A DNA stretch of 64,000 bases, taken from NCBI GenBank assembly GCA_947492185.1, contig CANLMR010000006.1:1-64000 (forward strand). Reading direction: 5' to 3'. The notes below the pieces were generated by a model. It was not told where the DNA came from. It was given only the letters and a program-made list of their open reading frames with translations, and ran no database searches. Numbering within the stretch: position 1 is the stretch's first letter; each line of letters opens with the position of its first letter. Both the position numbers and the translations under genes were made by a program. Origin of the DNA: an uncultured Tenacibaculum sp. (GTDB taxonomy: Bacteria; Bacteroidota; Bacteroidia; Flavobacteriales; Flavobacteriaceae). Shown here in pieces: positions 33,574-42,811 of the stretch.

Positions 33574-36495
33574 TTAATTGATAATAGCGTTTTGAATAGC
33601 TTTTTGAATTTTAGTTCTAACATTACTTTTAACTAACTTTCTATTTTTCATCGTAGGATAAACTCTATTAGATAGAAAAACAAATAAGATTCCTGAATCA
33701 GGATCAGCCCAAGTATATGTTCCAGTAAAACCACTATGACCAAAACTTCTATCAGAAACACAACCACAAGTAGGTTTTTCTTTAGGATTAATCTGAGGTT
33801 TATCAAATCCTAAACCTCTTCTATTTCGAACATGTGAATAATATCTTTTATTGAATTTTTCAATAGTTTCTGGTTGTAAATATTGCGTTCCTCCATAATA
33901 TCCTTCTTGTAAATACATTTGCATAATTTTAGCCACATCATTTGCATTTGCAAATAATCCAGCATGTCCTCCTACTCCACCTTGCATAGCCGCTCCCATA
34001 TCATGCACATAACCTCTTAATAATTGGTTTCTAAAATAATCATCTTTCTCGGTTGGTACTACCTCTTTCCAGTTGAACTTTTTTAATGGTAAATAAGATG
34101 TTCTATTTAAACCTAAAGATCTATAAAACTCATCTTGAACTACTTTATTTAACGAGCTTCTATACTTTTTTTCTATAACATCTTTTAAAATATAATAACC
34201 TAAATCACTATACTTATATCCTATTCGTTCTCTTAAATCGGAGTCTTTAATAAATGTTTTAATAGAATCTTTATATGAGGTTTTTAAATATAAGTTTTTA
34301 GCTACTTTAATATTATATTTTCTAGATTTCTTTTTACGATATAAATCTTTTGAAAGCTTACCTGTAACTGAATCTAATGTTTGTATATAAAAAGGAATCC
34401 AAGATTTTAGTTGTGCGTAATGAGATAATATTTGCTTTAAATTCAATGCTTCTTTATTACTTTCTTTATACGATGGTAATAAATTATCTAAATCTGAAAA
34501 CAATGAAAGTTTCTTATTCTCTTCCAATTTCATAACAACAGGTAGTGTTGCCAAAATTTTAGTTAAGGATGCTAAATCATAAATATCTGAATCTTTAATT
34601 TTTCTTCTCTTTTTATCTGTTTGATATCCAAAACTTTTATTGTAAACAACTTTACCATTCCTTGCTACTATTACCTGACCTCCAGGCGCCATTTTTTGTT
34701 TTAAAATAGTATCAATATAACGATCTATTGATTCTAATTTCTTTGAAGATAAACCTACAGCTTCAGGAATTGTATATCCTAATCTTTTTAATGAATGTAA
34801 TTCTATTCCTCCTCCGGCTTTAAAGTTTTCATTAATAGAAACTGGTAATTTACCTTTAATATCAAATGCCCCAAATAAAGCCTGGGCCGAAAACTCTTGA
34901 GATAATTTACTATTCTGATATGAAACGACAACTCCATCAATATTCTTAAAAGTTTTAATTTGAAGTAAACTATATGGGCTAGCAAAAACATCTAACAAAA
35001 CTTCATTGTTCCTTGCGATTTCTTGTAGCCATACTAAATCTTTATTAGTAAACTTATATCCTTTCCAAGGGTTCTTATTAGATTTATGAAAACCAATAAT
35101 TACTAAGTTATACTTTTTTAGTTTTTGTAATAACCCTCCTAAATTCTCATCAGAGACAACATCTACCTTAGTATATTTTTTAAGAGATTCAACGAAGTAA
35201 TTTCCTTTATCATCACCTAGTTGAACATAAGCTATTTTCTTTTGTTCTAAATGTTTTAATGGGATGGTATTAAAATTATTCTTAACAACAGTTATTGAGT
35301 TTTTTATAAGCTCTCGATGCAACAATTCATCCTCTATAGTATTTAAATCTTCAAGAAGGTTTTCTTCAACTATTGGCTCAAAATTATTTAAACCTGCCAA
35401 GTACTTTGCTTTTAAAATTTTTCGAACCGAAAAATCTAATCTTTCTTCTGATAACTCTCCTTTTTCTATAGATGTTTTAAATAATGTTATTGTGTTTGGA
35501 ATATCTTGAGGAATTAAAAGAATATCATTTCCCGCTTTAAATGCCGCTAGATTAATTTCTGCAGGAGTAGCGTAATCTGCAGCTCCTTTCATATTTAATC
35601 CATCAGTAAAAATTAATCCTTGAAAACCTAGTTTATTTTTTAATATATTAGTTACTACGTTTTCTGATAAAGATGATGGCAAATTAGAATTTACTTCTAA
35701 AGATGGTATGCTTAAGTGAGCAGTCATAACACTTGCTACACCAGCATCAAATTGTTTTTTAAACGGATATAATTCTATTGAGTCTATTCTTTTTTCAGAA
35801 AAACTTATGGTAGGTAAGGTTAAATGAGAATCTGTAGCTGTATCTCCATGTCCTGGGAAATGCTTTGCATTTGCTAGCACACCAGCTTCTTGCATTCCTT
35901 TTGTAAAAGCAATTGATTTATCTGCAACACTTTCTTTAGATTCTCCGAAAGATCTATTTCCTATAATTGGATTATTAGGGTTAGTATTAATATCTACTAC
36001 TGGAGCAAAATTAACATGAATACCAACTCTTTTACATTGTTCTCCAATACGTTTTCCTACTTGCTCTAATAATTTATTATTTTGAATAGAACCTAATGTC
36101 ATATTCCAAGGAAATCTATATGTATTTTTCAAGCGCATATCCAATCCCCATTCTCCATCAAAACCAATTAACAAAGGTACTTTTGATGTTATGCCTTGAT
36201 ATTTATTGGTCAAAGCAACTTGTTTCTCTGGAGTTCCTTTCATAAAAATTAAATTACCTACATGATATTTCTTAATCATATCAGTAATAAATTGTTCGTG
36301 TGAAGCATCTTTATTTGAATATGCTTGAATCATGAACAATTGACCTACCTTTTCCTCAACTGTCATAGTATTTATAATACTATCCACCCATTCCTTCTGA
36401 AGTATATATTGCTTAGCTTTTAACGGATCTACTTGTTGAGCATTAACCGTAACTATAAAAAATAAAGTCAATAAAAATAGTACTCTTTTATTCAT
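33574..36495 (-). CDS. GH3 beta-N-acetylglucosaminidase-like / serine beta-lactamase-like fusion
   Basis: 973 residues, signal peptide 1-20. Residues 35-370 are a GH3 N-domain with the NagZ-type His/Asp motif KHFPGHGDTATDSH and the nucleophile region IFTDGLNMKGA. About 390-570 is a GH3 C-domain-like region. From about 600 a class C beta-lactamase/PBP4*-like serine hydrolase follows: SLTK as SxxK, YSDLGYYIL in the place of the YxN motif, and GHSGFTG as the HxG equivalent. NagZ-like domains release GlcNAc from muropeptides; the second half may be a peptidase or esterase. The fusion is common in Bacteroidota and suggests periplasmic cell-wall turnover. Confidence 0.88.
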   Translation of the reverse strand: MNKRVLFLLTLFFIVTVNAQQVDPLKAKQYILQKEWVDSIINTMTVEEKVGQLFMIQAYSNKDASHEQFITDMIKKYHVGNLIFMKGTPEKQVALTNKYQGITSKVPLLIGFDGEWGLDMRLKNTYRFPWNMTLGSIQNNKLLEQVGKRIGEQCKRVGIHVNFAPVVDINTNPNNPIIGNRSFGESKESVADKSIAFTKGMQEAGVLANAKHFPGHGDTATDSHLTLPTISFSEKRIDSIELYPFKKQFDAGVASVMTAHLSIPSLEVNSNLPSSLSENVVTNILKNKLGFQGLIFTDGLNMKGAADYATPAEINLAAFKAGNDILLIPQDIPNTITLFKTSIEKGELSEERLDFSVRKILKAKYLAGLNNFEPIVEENLLEDLNTIEDELLHRELIKNSITVVKNNFNTIPLKHLEQKKIAYVQLGDDKGNYFVESLKKYTKVDVVSDENLGGLLQKLKKYNLVIIGFHKSNKNPWKGYKFTNKDLVWLQEIARNNEVLLDVFASPYSLLQIKTFKNIDGVVVSYQNSKLSQEFSAQALFGAFDIKGKLPVSINENFKAGGGIELHSLKRLGYTIPEAVGLSSKKLESIDRYIDTILKQKMAPGGQVIVARNGKVVYNKSFGYQTDKKRRKIKDSDIYDLASLTKILATLPVVMKLEENKKLSLFSDLDNLLPSYKESNKEALNLKQILSHYAQLKSWIPFYIQTLDSVTGKLSKDLYRKKKSRKYNIKVAKNLYLKTSYKDSIKTFIKDSDLRERIGYKYSDLGYYILKDVIEKKYRSSLNKVVQDEFYRSLGLNRTSYLPLKKFNWKEVVPTEKDDYFRNQLLRGYVHDMGAAMQGGVGGHAGLFANANDVAKIMQMYLQEGYYGGTQYLQPETIEKFNKRYYSHVRNRRGLGFDKPQINPKEKPTCGCVSDRSFGHSGFTGTYTWADPDSGILFVFLSNRVYPTMKNRKLVKSNVRTKIQKAIQNAIIN

Positions 36496-36581
36496 AAAAT
36501 CTTACACGCGTTTTACGTTAGAGAATTTTTTCTCTAGTTATTAATTCGAAATAACAGGGATTATAATTATAAGAACAATAG

Positions 36582-37067
36582 TTATACCAAAAAACGGTTA
36601 TGCCAGCTTTCTTTTGCTGAAACTTCCCATTTATTTTCAAACTCTTCTTTGGTATTTACCATATTATTAAAAACTACTGTTTCTGAATTTATCTTTTTTT
36701 CTTTTGCAAATTCCTGAAAATCTGATAGCTTCACAATATTGATTCTGTCTCCATCTTTAAACGAAACATTTAACTTATCCATTAAGTCAATTGTTAATTC
36801 TTCTTCCAAAGATTTAATAAAACGTACTGAGGCATCAATAGAACATCCTGAAGCATCATTAAAACTTTCATCTAAAGCAATTACTAAGAATTGGTTATAT
36901 TTAATTGTAAATGACCCTTTTAAATCATCTCCGTGTCTTGTCCATTGATCAATAAATAAAATCGCCTTAGCAGAAATAATTTCTATTTCTTCCTGCGTTA
37001 ATTCACGATTAGATTGATATATCCAAACCCTTGAACTGTTTGGTAACTCTCTATACGATACGTACAT
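36582..37067 (-). CDS. Conserved hypothetical protein
   Basis: 161 residues. Compact alpha/beta with VWIYQSNRELTQEEIEII, FIDQWTRHGDDLKGSF and DASGCSIDASVRFIKSLE. Homologues in Flavobacteriia are often labelled ABC transporter ATPase, but no Walker motif is visible, so that label should not be used. One base after the exonuclease gene and clearly co-transcribed with it. Function unknown. Confidence 0.75.
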   Translation of the reverse strand: MYVSYRELPNSSRVWIYQSNRELTQEEIEIISAKAILFIDQWTRHGDDLKGSFTIKYNQFLVIALDESFNDASGCSIDASVRFIKSLEEELTIDLMDKLNVSFKDGDRINIVKLSDFQEFAKEKKINSETVVFNNMVNTKEEFENKWEVSAKESWHNRFLV

Positions 37068-37068
37068 G

Positions 37069-37905
37069 CTATCTTAAATTAAATTTTTGTTGTAAAGCTT
37101 TAAGCTTTTCCTCATCTGTCATTGTATCTGTTGCTGTTTTAGCTTCAGACATTCTTTCTTTAATAAGTCGTAACACTTTTTTTGTGTACAATGGAAAATC
37201 CGCTTGTTGAATCCAAGAATTATAACCTGGATTTTCTTTTAACACATCCTCAACTCTTCGTCCTTTATATTTTCCAAAAGAGAAAATTTCTTTTTGGTCA
37301 TCATCAAACAAAATAAATCCAGCAAAGTCTGCTCTTTTTGTATGTGACGAATATTCGCTCAATGAATCTACAGAGTTTTCAATATCTTCATATTTATCTA
37401 ACTGAGCTTTTAATATCTCATAAGTGGCCATAGTATCAGCCTCAGCAGAATGAGCATCTTCTAAATCTTTTCCACAATAAAATTTGTATCCAGCACTTAA
37501 AGTTCGTTGTTCTTTTTTATGGAAAATTACCTGAACATCAATAGCTTTTCTATTTTCCATATCAAAATCTATCCCCACTCTTAATAACTCCTCAGCTAAA
37601 AGCGGAATATCAAATCTATTAGAATTAAAACCTGCTAAATCAGCATCGCCAATCATTTGATTTATTGTATTAGCCAATTCTTTAAATGTAGGCTCATTAA
37701 CTACTTTTTCATTTGTTATACCATGAACTGCAGTTACATGTGCAGGGATTTCAATTTCTGGATTTACCAACCAAGTTTTACTTTCCTTTGTGCCATTAGG
37801 AAAAATTTTTAAAATTGAAATTTCTACAATTCGATCTGTTGCTATATTTATTCCCGTTGTTTCCAGATCAAAAAAAACTATAGGCTTAGTAAGATTTAAC
37901 TCCAT
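37069..37905 (-). CDS. DEDDh 3'-5' exonuclease (DnaQ-like)
   Basis: 278 residues. Exo I VFFDLETTGIN (10-20) gives the DxE pair, HGITNEKV and GFNSNRFDIPLL are Exo II, and HSAEADTMATYEIL is the Exo III His/Asp region. The C-terminal part (IFSFGKYKGRRVEDVLKENPGYNSWI) is a DUF3820-like putative-quorum-sensing/exonuclease tail. Could act as a proofreading subunit or an RNase T-like enzyme. Follows the PPK2 gene by nine bases. Confidence 0.88.
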   Translation of the reverse strand: MELNLTKPIVFFDLETTGINIATDRIVEISILKIFPNGTKESKTWLVNPEIEIPAHVTAVHGITNEKVVNEPTFKELANTINQMIGDADLAGFNSNRFDIPLLAEELLRVGIDFDMENRKAIDVQVIFHKKEQRTLSAGYKFYCGKDLEDAHSAEADTMATYEILKAQLDKYEDIENSVDSLSEYSSHTKRADFAGFILFDDDQKEIFSFGKYKGRRVEDVLKENPGYNSWIQQADFPLYTKKVLRLIKERMSEAKTATDTMTDEEKLKALQQKFNLR

Positions 37906-37914
37906 TTAGGTAAT

Positions 37915-38769
37915 TTATTCATTATTTAACTGAGCTTTAAACTCATCTATTTTATCCATTAGTTTTGGCTCTAATACAGGTTCTTTAAAGTCGTATTTTT
38001 TAAATTCTTCAAGAATTATATTTGCGACAATTAAACGTGCTGTAGGTTTATCATCCGCAGGCACAACAAACCAAGGTGCATAATCTGTAGAAGTTCTATT
38101 AATAGCATCTTCATAAAATTCTTGATACTTATCCCAAAGTTTACGTTCTTTTAAATCACCTGCTGAAAATTTCCAATTCTTTTCAGGTATATTTAACCTA
38201 CGTAACAATCTATTTTTCTGTTCATTTTTTGATAGATGCAAAAAGAATTTTAAAATAATAGTTCCATTAGCGGCAATATGATTTTCAAATTCATTAATTC
38301 TTTTCATTCTATCATGATAAAAATCATCGTTTAAATCATCTAAACTTTTAACAGTAGGAATATTTTCAGAAAAAACATATTGAGGATGAACTCTAGTTAC
38401 TAAAACATTTTCATAATGTGTTCTATTAAAAACACCGACTTTTCCTTTAGCTGGTAATGCAATATAATGTCTCCATAAAAAATCATGCTTTAATTCTAAC
38501 TCAGTAGGTACTTTAAAACTATGTACCTCTACTCCTCTAGCATTAAATTGCTTAAACACTTCTCTAACTAAACTATCCTTACCAGAAGTATCCATACCTT
38601 GTAAACAAATAAGCGCACTATATTTACCTTCAGCATACATTGTATTTTGTAAATCAGCAATTTTCTTTCTTACCTTTTTTAGTTTCTTTTCTGCATCGGC
38701 AATAGGTTCGTAAGTAGAAATATTATTTAGCTTAACAGGCTCTAAAACCTTATATTTTTTCATATTCAT
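37915..38769 (-). CDS. ppk2: Polyphosphate kinase 2 family protein, class III-like
   Basis: 284 residues, a third PPK2 in the window but clearly of another subgroup. Walker A is GMDTSGKDS (58-66) instead of GRDAAGKGG, and the B-region reads GVFNRTHYENVLVTRVHP. These are features of class III enzymes that can phosphorylate both AMP and ADP. First gene of an operon with the exonuclease and the 161-residue protein. ATG 38769; an internal ATG two codons later is also possible. Confidence 0.88.
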   Translation of the reverse strand: MNMKKYKVLEPVKLNNISTYEPIADAEKKLKKVRKKIADLQNTMYAEGKYSALICLQGMDTSGKDSLVREVFKQFNARGVEVHSFKVPTELELKHDFLWRHYIALPAKGKVGVFNRTHYENVLVTRVHPQYVFSENIPTVKSLDDLNDDFYHDRMKRINEFENHIAANGTIILKFFLHLSKNEQKNRLLRRLNIPEKNWKFSAGDLKERKLWDKYQEFYEDAINRTSTDYAPWFVVPADDKPTARLIVANIILEEFKKYDFKEPVLEPKLMDKIDEFKAQLNNE

Positions 38770-38881
38770 CTACATTTTCAATTTATAGGATAAATGTAAC
38801 AAAAATATTACTGAATTTAGAGAGTTTTGTAAGTCTTTAACAAGGAAACCTACTTATTAGAAAATTAAATCTTATATCATT

Positions 38882-39601
38882 TTGAATCGAATACTTTTAA
38901 TCTTTTTTCTATTATCCTTTTCTTTGTTTTCTCAACAAAAACCTGTAGTAGTTTTAGAGTTATTCACCTCTCAAGGTTGTTCTAGTTGTCCATCAGCAGA
39001 TGATGCATTATATCGAATTAAAGAAAAATTAGATCCTGAAACTGTAATTCCAATAGCTTACCATGTGGATTACTGGAATTATATTGGTTGGAAAGATCCT
39101 TTTTCTAAAAAAAGTTTTACCGATAAGCAAAGATATTACGGTCAAAAATTTAGAAGTAACTCTATTTATACTCCTCAATTAGTAATTAACGGAAATGAAC
39201 ATTTAGTAGGATCTAATGAAGTTACTATTCATAAAAAAATCAAACAATATCTGAAAAGAAAGGCTTCAAATAGTATTTCTTTATCCAATGTTAAAAAAGA
39301 AGATAATTCTATTTCTTTCAACTATTCAATTCAAGGAGACATAAAAGACAAATACCTCGAAGCTATTCTTATTATTAATGATAGAAAGACAAAAGTAAAG
39401 CGTGGTGAAAATAGAAATAGAACCTTATACAATTCGAATATAGCCGTTTCTGAAAAAGTGATTTTTCTTACTGATAAAAATTCAGGAGCTTTAAATATTA
39501 CAATACCTGAAGTGGTTGTAAATGATGATACTTTACGATTAACTGTTATCATAAAAGATCAAAATCTTTCTGTTACTGGTGGTACACAAATCGCATTATA
39601 A
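38882..39601 (+). CDS. DUF1223 secreted thioredoxin-fold protein
   Basis: 239 residues from TTG 38882, the only codon that preserves the signal peptide (ILLIFFLLSFSLFSQ). The thioredoxin-like core VVLELFTSQGCSSCPSAD contains a CxxC pair (about 33-36). HVDYWNYIGWKDPFS and YTPQLVINGNEHLVGS are the DUF1223 signature blocks. Likely periplasmic; redox role inferred from the fold only. Divergent from the PPK2 operon. Confidence 0.85.
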   Translation: MNRILLIFFLLSFSLFSQQKPVVVLELFTSQGCSSCPSADDALYRIKEKLDPETVIPIAYHVDYWNYIGWKDPFSKKSFTDKQRYYGQKFRSNSIYTPQLVINGNEHLVGSNEVTIHKKIKQYLKRKASNSISLSNVKKEDNSISFNYSIQGDIKDKYLEAILIINDRKTKVKRGENRNRTLYNSNIAVSEKVIFLTDKNSGALNITIPEVVVNDDTLRLTVIIKDQNLSVTGGTQIAL

Positions 39602-39708
39602 AATCAACTTTATTTGATTGTTTTTTTCTTGATACCTATCGAGATTTAAAATTGTTTTTCTTATTTACTTTAACACTTACAGTATAATTTTAAGCATAAT
39701 TATTACTT

Positions 39709-40224
39709 ATGAAGAAAACTGTTATTATAAAAGCTAGCTCTAAAAGAGAAGGAAATACACAAAAAGTTGTAGATTATTTAAATAGCAACTCAGGTTTTGA
39801 TGTTATTGATTTAATCGATAAAAAAATTGGGCATTTTAACTATGAATTTAAAAATGCTGAAGATGATTTTTTACCCTTAATGGAAGAAATTATTAGTAAA
39901 TATGATATTATAATTTTTGCCACTCCAGTGTATTGGTATTCAATGAGTGGATTGCTAAAAGTTTTTTTTGATCGTTTATCTGATTTACTTCATTACAAAA
40001 AGGAATTAGGTCGAAAAATGAGAGGCAAAAAAATGGCCATGATTAGTAATTCAGGAGAAAACGACAGAAGAATTGGATTTGAAATGCCTTTCATTGAAAG
40101 TGCAAAATACTTAGGTATGGAGTATATTGATGATGTCCACGCTTGGTTTAGTACAAATTCAAATGAATTACATATTGAAGCAAAACAAAAGATTGATGAT
40201 TTTAGAAAAAAATTGCTATCGTAA
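39709..40224 (+). CDS. Flavodoxin-like NAD(P)H-dependent oxidoreductase
   Basis: 171 residues. N-terminal FMN phosphate loop IKASSKREGNTQK, then IIFATPVYWYSMSGLLKVFFDRLSDLL, the NADPH-dependent FMN reductase signature. MAMISNSGEND provides a third flavin-contacting loop. Probably reduces a quinone, dye or metal; substrate unknown. Apparently monocistronic, with a small basic gene 42 nt downstream. Confidence 0.87.
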   Translation: MKKTVIIKASSKREGNTQKVVDYLNSNSGFDVIDLIDKKIGHFNYEFKNAEDDFLPLMEEIISKYDIIIFATPVYWYSMSGLLKVFFDRLSDLLHYKKELGRKMRGKKMAMISNSGENDRRIGFEMPFIESAKYLGMEYIDDVHAWFSTNSNELHIEAKQKIDDFRKKLLS

Positions 40225-40266
40225 AGAACAGCGTGTATTTTTGCTTTTCAAATAGTTATAGGAATA

Positions 40267-40428
40267 ATGTCCAAAAAAGGTAAAGCAAAGAATACAGTTA
40301 ATAAAGCAAAACACACTAAACTTATGCAACAAAAGAAAAATAAGCTTAGAGAAGAAAAGCTACAACATAAAGCACGCTTGAAGGCCATTATAAAGAAAGT
40401 TAACGAACAAAAAAATAGTGAAGAGTAA
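40267..40428 (+). CDS. Small basic protein, 53 residues
   Basis: An open frame shorter than usual annotation cutoffs: MSKKGKAKNTVNKAKHTKLM at the start and KKVNEQKNSEE at the end. About a third of residues are Lys or Arg, with no hydrophobic segment, and it is predicted to be one amphipathic helix. It lies between two plus-strand genes with sensible spacing. Such Lys-rich mini-proteins exist in Bacteroidota and could bind nucleic acid or ribosomes (inference). The longer reverse frame over the same bases is a shadow. Confidence 0.6.
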   Translation: MSKKGKAKNTVNKAKHTKLMQQKKNKLREEKLQHKARLKAIIKKVNEQKNSEE

Positions 40429-40451
40429 TACTCACATAACAAAACGAAAAG

Positions 40452-40925
40452 ATGAAATTATCAGAAATAAAACAGCATTTATCTAAATTAGAAACAATAG
40501 CTTTCCAATTACCAAATGGAGATTTAGTTCCAGAACACTTTCATGTAACTGAAGTAGGAAAAGTTACTAAGCATTTTATTGATTGTGGAGGAGTTTTACG
40601 CAAGGAAGAACGCGTGAACTTTCAATTATGGAATGCTAATGATTACAATCATAGATTACATCCTGAGAAATTAGTTCATATTATTGAGCTATCAGAAAAG
40701 ACATTAAATTTGAAAGATGTTGAAATTGAAGTAGAATATCAAGGAGAAACAATAGGGAAATATGGATTAGGATTTGATGGAAACGTTTTTTTACTAACCA
40801 ATACCGCAACGGCTTGTTTAGCTCAGGATCAATGTGGGGTAACTCCACAACCAAAGCTCAAAGTTCGTCTTTCAGATCTACAAAATCAAAACACTTCCTG
40901 TGATCCGAGTTCTGGGTGCTGTTAA
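40452..40925 (+). CDS. DUF6428 family protein
   Basis: 157 residues. I recognise the family block ETIAFQLPNGDLVPEHFHVTEVG, DCGGVLRKEERVNFQLW and YDHR-like DYNHRLHPEKL. The last 30 residues are Cys-bearing (CLAQDQCG and the terminal CDPSSGCC), a probable metal or metalloid site. In many Bacteroidota this gene is beside ArsR and an ArsC/LMW-PTP-like gene. Here the ArsC-like gene is about 35 kb away at 5649. An arsenic-related role is suggested, not shown. Confidence 0.75.
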   Translation: MKLSEIKQHLSKLETIAFQLPNGDLVPEHFHVTEVGKVTKHFIDCGGVLRKEERVNFQLWNANDYNHRLHPEKLVHIIELSEKTLNLKDVEIEVEYQGETIGKYGLGFDGNVFLLTNTATACLAQDQCGVTPQPKLKVRLSDLQNQNTSCDPSSGCC

Positions 40926-41015
40926 CAAGACAAATCTACCCCTTAAAGACAGCAATTATTCTCTTTATTTTAAAAAGTTTATATTCGCGCCAGAATAACC
41001 CCTTACATAATAAAC

Positions 41016-41369
41016 ATGAAAGCGTTTAAAAAGTTCTTTACATTTTTAATTTTAATTTCATTAACATTTTTTGCAGCTTGTTCTGAATGTGATAATGAAA
41101 ACCCAAGAGCCAGAGTCTCAAATATGGGTACTGAAGAAGTTAGTGTACAGGTAAAAACTTCAGGAGGTAATACCGAAAACATCAATAATATTGAACCAGG
41201 TAAAGCTTCGGAATATAGAAGTTATGCTCCAGGACAAATTACGTATACAATAGTTTTAAAAAACAACCAAGAGGTCGTAGAACTAGTAGAAATGGATTTC
41301 TGTTCTGATTATGAAATAATTATTAATGAAGACAATACAGTGATAACTACCTCAATTGATAGAGAGTAA
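41016..41369 (+). CDS. Small predicted lipoprotein
   Basis: 117 residues. Signal peptide with lipobox FFAAC, Cys22 lipidated, followed by SECDNENPRARVSN. The rest is a single beta-sandwich-like domain (VSVQVKTSGGNTENINNIEPGKASEYRSY) resembling small Ig-like or Big domains. A Cys at about 101 may pair with Cys25. No known family. Monocistronic, with a terminator directly after. Confidence 0.72.
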   Translation: MKAFKKFFTFLILISLTFFAACSECDNENPRARVSNMGTEEVSVQVKTSGGNTENINNIEPGKASEYRSYAPGQITYTIVLKNNQEVVELVEMDFCSDYEIIINEDNTVITTSIDRE

Positions 41370-41390
41370 TTACCAAAAGCATAAAAAAAT

Positions 41391-41418
41391 AAAAAGCGCC
41401 TTTCTAGGCGCTTTTTTT
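41391..41418. terminator. Bidirectional terminator between the small lipoprotein and ndh
   Basis: 10-bp arms, AAAAAGCGCC and its complement, around TTTCTA, with a T run on the plus strand and an A run before the left arm. Confidence 0.85.
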
Positions 41419-42718
41419 ATATATCATTTTTAAATGAATATTCATTCTTCTTTTTATATGGTCTAATAATCAATCTTGTTTCTCTATCAAAACGAACATA
41501 ATTATATACCCAATTCAAGAAAACAACCGCTTTATTTCTAAAACCTATAAGTGAAAATAAATGAACAAACATCCATACAAACCAAGCAAAAACTCCTTGA
41601 AATTTCCATTTAGGAAGATCTACTACAGCTTTATTCCTTCCAATAGTTGCCATTGAACCTTTATCATTATAAACAAAAGCTTTCATTGCTTTACCTTTTA
41701 ATTCTGCCAAGATATTTTTAGCTAATAATTTTCCTTGTTGAATAGCTGGTTGTGCCATCATCGGATGTCCATAAGGGAATTTTTCTGAATGCATACAAGC
41801 AACATCTCCTATAGCAAATATATTTTCGTGTGGACTTACTCTGTTGTAGCTATCTACTTTATATCTAGCTGCTCTTTCAACAACACATTCTGCCTCTAAT
41901 CCATTAATTGATTCCCCTTTCACACCAGCTGCCCATATTACGGTAGCCGATTTAAAATGATCTTCCCCGTTAGTTGAAACAACATCTCCATCATAATCCA
42001 AAACCCGTAAATTTTTCCATACATCAACTCCAAGTTTAATTAAAAAATCTTCGGCTTTTTCAGAAGCTTTTTCACTCATTCCTTTTAATATACACCCCGA
42101 ACTTTGGATTAAATTAATTTTCATTAAACGGATATCTAAATCGGGATAATCTTTAGGTAAAATGCCTTTTTTCATTTCTGCTAAAGCTCCAGCTAGTTCA
42201 ACACCTGTTGGTCCACCCCCTACTATTACAAAGTTCATTAACTTCTTTCGCTCCTCTAAATCAGAAGTTAGTAAAGCTTCTTCAAAATTCTCTAATATTA
42301 AACTTCTAATATTTAATGATTGAGGAATCGATTTCATTTCCATGGTATATTTTTCAATATTTGTATTACCAAAGAAATTTGTAGTTGACCCAGTAGCAAT
42401 TACTAAATAATCGTAATCTAAACTCCCAATAGAAGTATGAATTTCTTTTTTCTCTGCATTGATATTAGTAACCTCAGCTAGTCGAAAATAAAAGTTTTCA
42501 ATATCATTAAATCGTTTTCTTAATGGAAAAGCAATACTGTCAGGCTCTAATCCACCTGTAGCTACTTGATACAATAAAGGCTGGAATGTATGATAATTAT
42601 GTTTATCTAAAAGTACAACTTGTAGCTCTTCATTCTCTAATCCTTTTGCAGCTGCTAATCCAGCAAAACCTCCTCCAATAATTACTACTCTTGGAAAACT
42701 GGTTTGAGGTATATTCAT
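41417..42718 (-). CDS. ndh: Type II NADH dehydrogenase (NDH-2)
   Basis: 433 residues. FAD-binding VVIIGGGFAGLAAAKGL at about 10-26, the second dinucleotide fold MNFVIVGGGPTGVELAGALAEM near 160-180 for NADH, and the FAD motif FAIGDVAC. The C-terminal FVWMFVHLFSLIGF region gives a membrane-associated amphipathic/helical anchor, as in Bacteroidota NDH-2. Transfers electrons from NADH to menaquinone without proton pumping. A -7 box lies about 30 nt upstream. Confidence 0.9.
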   Translation of the reverse strand: MNIPQTSFPRVVIIGGGFAGLAAAKGLENEELQVVLLDKHNYHTFQPLLYQVATGGLEPDSIAFPLRKRFNDIENFYFRLAEVTNINAEKKEIHTSIGSLDYDYLVIATGSTTNFFGNTNIEKYTMEMKSIPQSLNIRSLILENFEEALLTSDLEERKKLMNFVIVGGGPTGVELAGALAEMKKGILPKDYPDLDIRLMKINLIQSSGCILKGMSEKASEKAEDFLIKLGVDVWKNLRVLDYDGDVVSTNGEDHFKSATVIWAAGVKGESINGLEAECVVERAARYKVDSYNRVSPHENIFAIGDVACMHSEKFPYGHPMMAQPAIQQGKLLAKNILAELKGKAMKAFVYNDKGSMATIGRNKAVVDLPKWKFQGVFAWFVWMFVHLFSLIGFRNKAVVFLNWVYNYVRFDRETRLIIRPYKKKNEYSFKNDI

Positions 42719-42740
42719 AGACCTTAAATTTTTAGGAATA

Positions 42741-42748
42741 CAAATTTA
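42741..42748 (-). promoter_or_regulatory. -7 box (TAAATTTG) of ndh
   Basis: TAAATTTG on the minus strand, about 22 nt before ATG 42718. Confidence 0.5.
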
Positions 42749-42811
42749 CAAAAGTGAATACATAATTATATATTGTTTTATTTCTTTATTTTTAAACCAA
42801 AAAAAATATTT

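Noticed and set aside
36519-36536. Inverted repeat TAGAGAA/TTCTCTA upstream of the GH3 fusion
   Set aside because: Short stem without a T run and no promoter box at a sensible distance. Not enough to call a site.
36582-37067. ABC transporter ATPase label for the 161-residue protein
   Set aside because: No Walker A, Walker B or LSGGQ-like motif is present.
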